Source: JAENVU01 sp031362155 (GTDB lineage: Bacteria; Actinomycetota; Acidimicrobiia; IMCC26256; JAENVU01). Taken from it: 64,000 nucleotides of DNA. The position numbers and the translations under genes are program-made. The notes beneath the pieces are model-generated. The model ran no database searches. It was not told where the DNA came from and saw nothing but the letters and a program-made list of their open reading frames with translations. Positions 63,970 through 64,000 of the stretch are shown here, piece after piece (the stretch's first letter is position 1; each line of letters starts with the position of its first letter). Location of the stretch: assembly GCA_031362155.1 (NCBI GenBank), contig JANLRZ010000180.1, positions 42,464 through 106,463 on the forward strand, given 5' to 3'.

Positions 63970-64000
63970 CTCCCCATGATCCCACGCACGGGGCGGACCG

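Overview
The window is high-GC, densely packed chromosomal DNA from an actinobacterium. Several things point that way: a GlnR-like regulator beside a GlnA2-type glutamine synthetase, a complete conservon (NIT/HAMP kinase, roadblock, DUF742, GTPase), a deazaflavin (F420)-type oxidoreductase, a WS/DGAT acyltransferase, TNNNNT-type -10 boxes, and frequent GTG starts. An Acidimicrobiia-like organism is my guess, but nothing here fixes the genus. I see no rRNA, tRNA, CRISPR array, insertion sequence or prophage. Both ends cut through the chromosome, and the gene at the left end is incomplete.

Layout: (1) 0-2.9 kb, nitrogen assimilation: a GlnR-like regulator, a type I glutamine synthetase and a divergent type II enzyme with a strong terminator. 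(2) 3-16 kb, a GGDEF/EAL signalling protein and many exported proteins: penicillin-acylase-like and glycoside-hydrolase lipoproteins, a nine-repeat Ig-like/beta-helix surface protein, a metallophosphatase and a PHB-depolymerase-like esterase. (3) 16-21 kb, small housekeeping and stress genes, and a hydrolase-like/adenylate-cyclase fusion without its hydrolase nucleophile. (4) 21-27 kb, a five-gene minus-strand cluster: alpha/beta hydrolase, TauD dioxygenase, START-like protein, a large membrane/kinase-like fusion and an amidohydrolase. (5) 27-29 kb, a glycosyltransferase and acyl-CoA thioesterase II.

(6) 29-43 kb is the most unusual stretch. Two divergent pairs encode an alpha-dioxygenase-like haem enzyme, a lipoxygenase-like protein, a DyP peroxidase with a companion protein, and a short catalase-family haem protein. 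A cyclase/STAND regulator and a membrane-anchored patatin-like phospholipase follow. Together these could release fatty acids from lipid and oxidise them, which would make a bacterial oxylipin-type pathway. This is inference from families and gene order, not a demonstrated pathway.

(7) 43-52 kb: an FAD oxidoreductase with a propeller lipoprotein, a bifunctional-nuclease-family protein, a sulfide:quinone oxidoreductase/TusE/DsrE sulfur module, dodecin and a universal stress protein. (8) 52-57 kb: a decayed dehydrogenase, then WS/DGAT and two hydrolases, a neutral-lipid block. (9) 57-62 kb: a substrate-binding lipoprotein placed directly in front of a conservon, which suggests ligand sensing. 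(10) 62-64 kb: a protein with an acyltransferase-like HX4D motif and a VOC-family protein. Lipid handling (TesB, patatin, WS/DGAT, several hydrolases) and nucleotide signalling (GGDEF/EAL, two cyclase fusions, a conservon) recur throughout.
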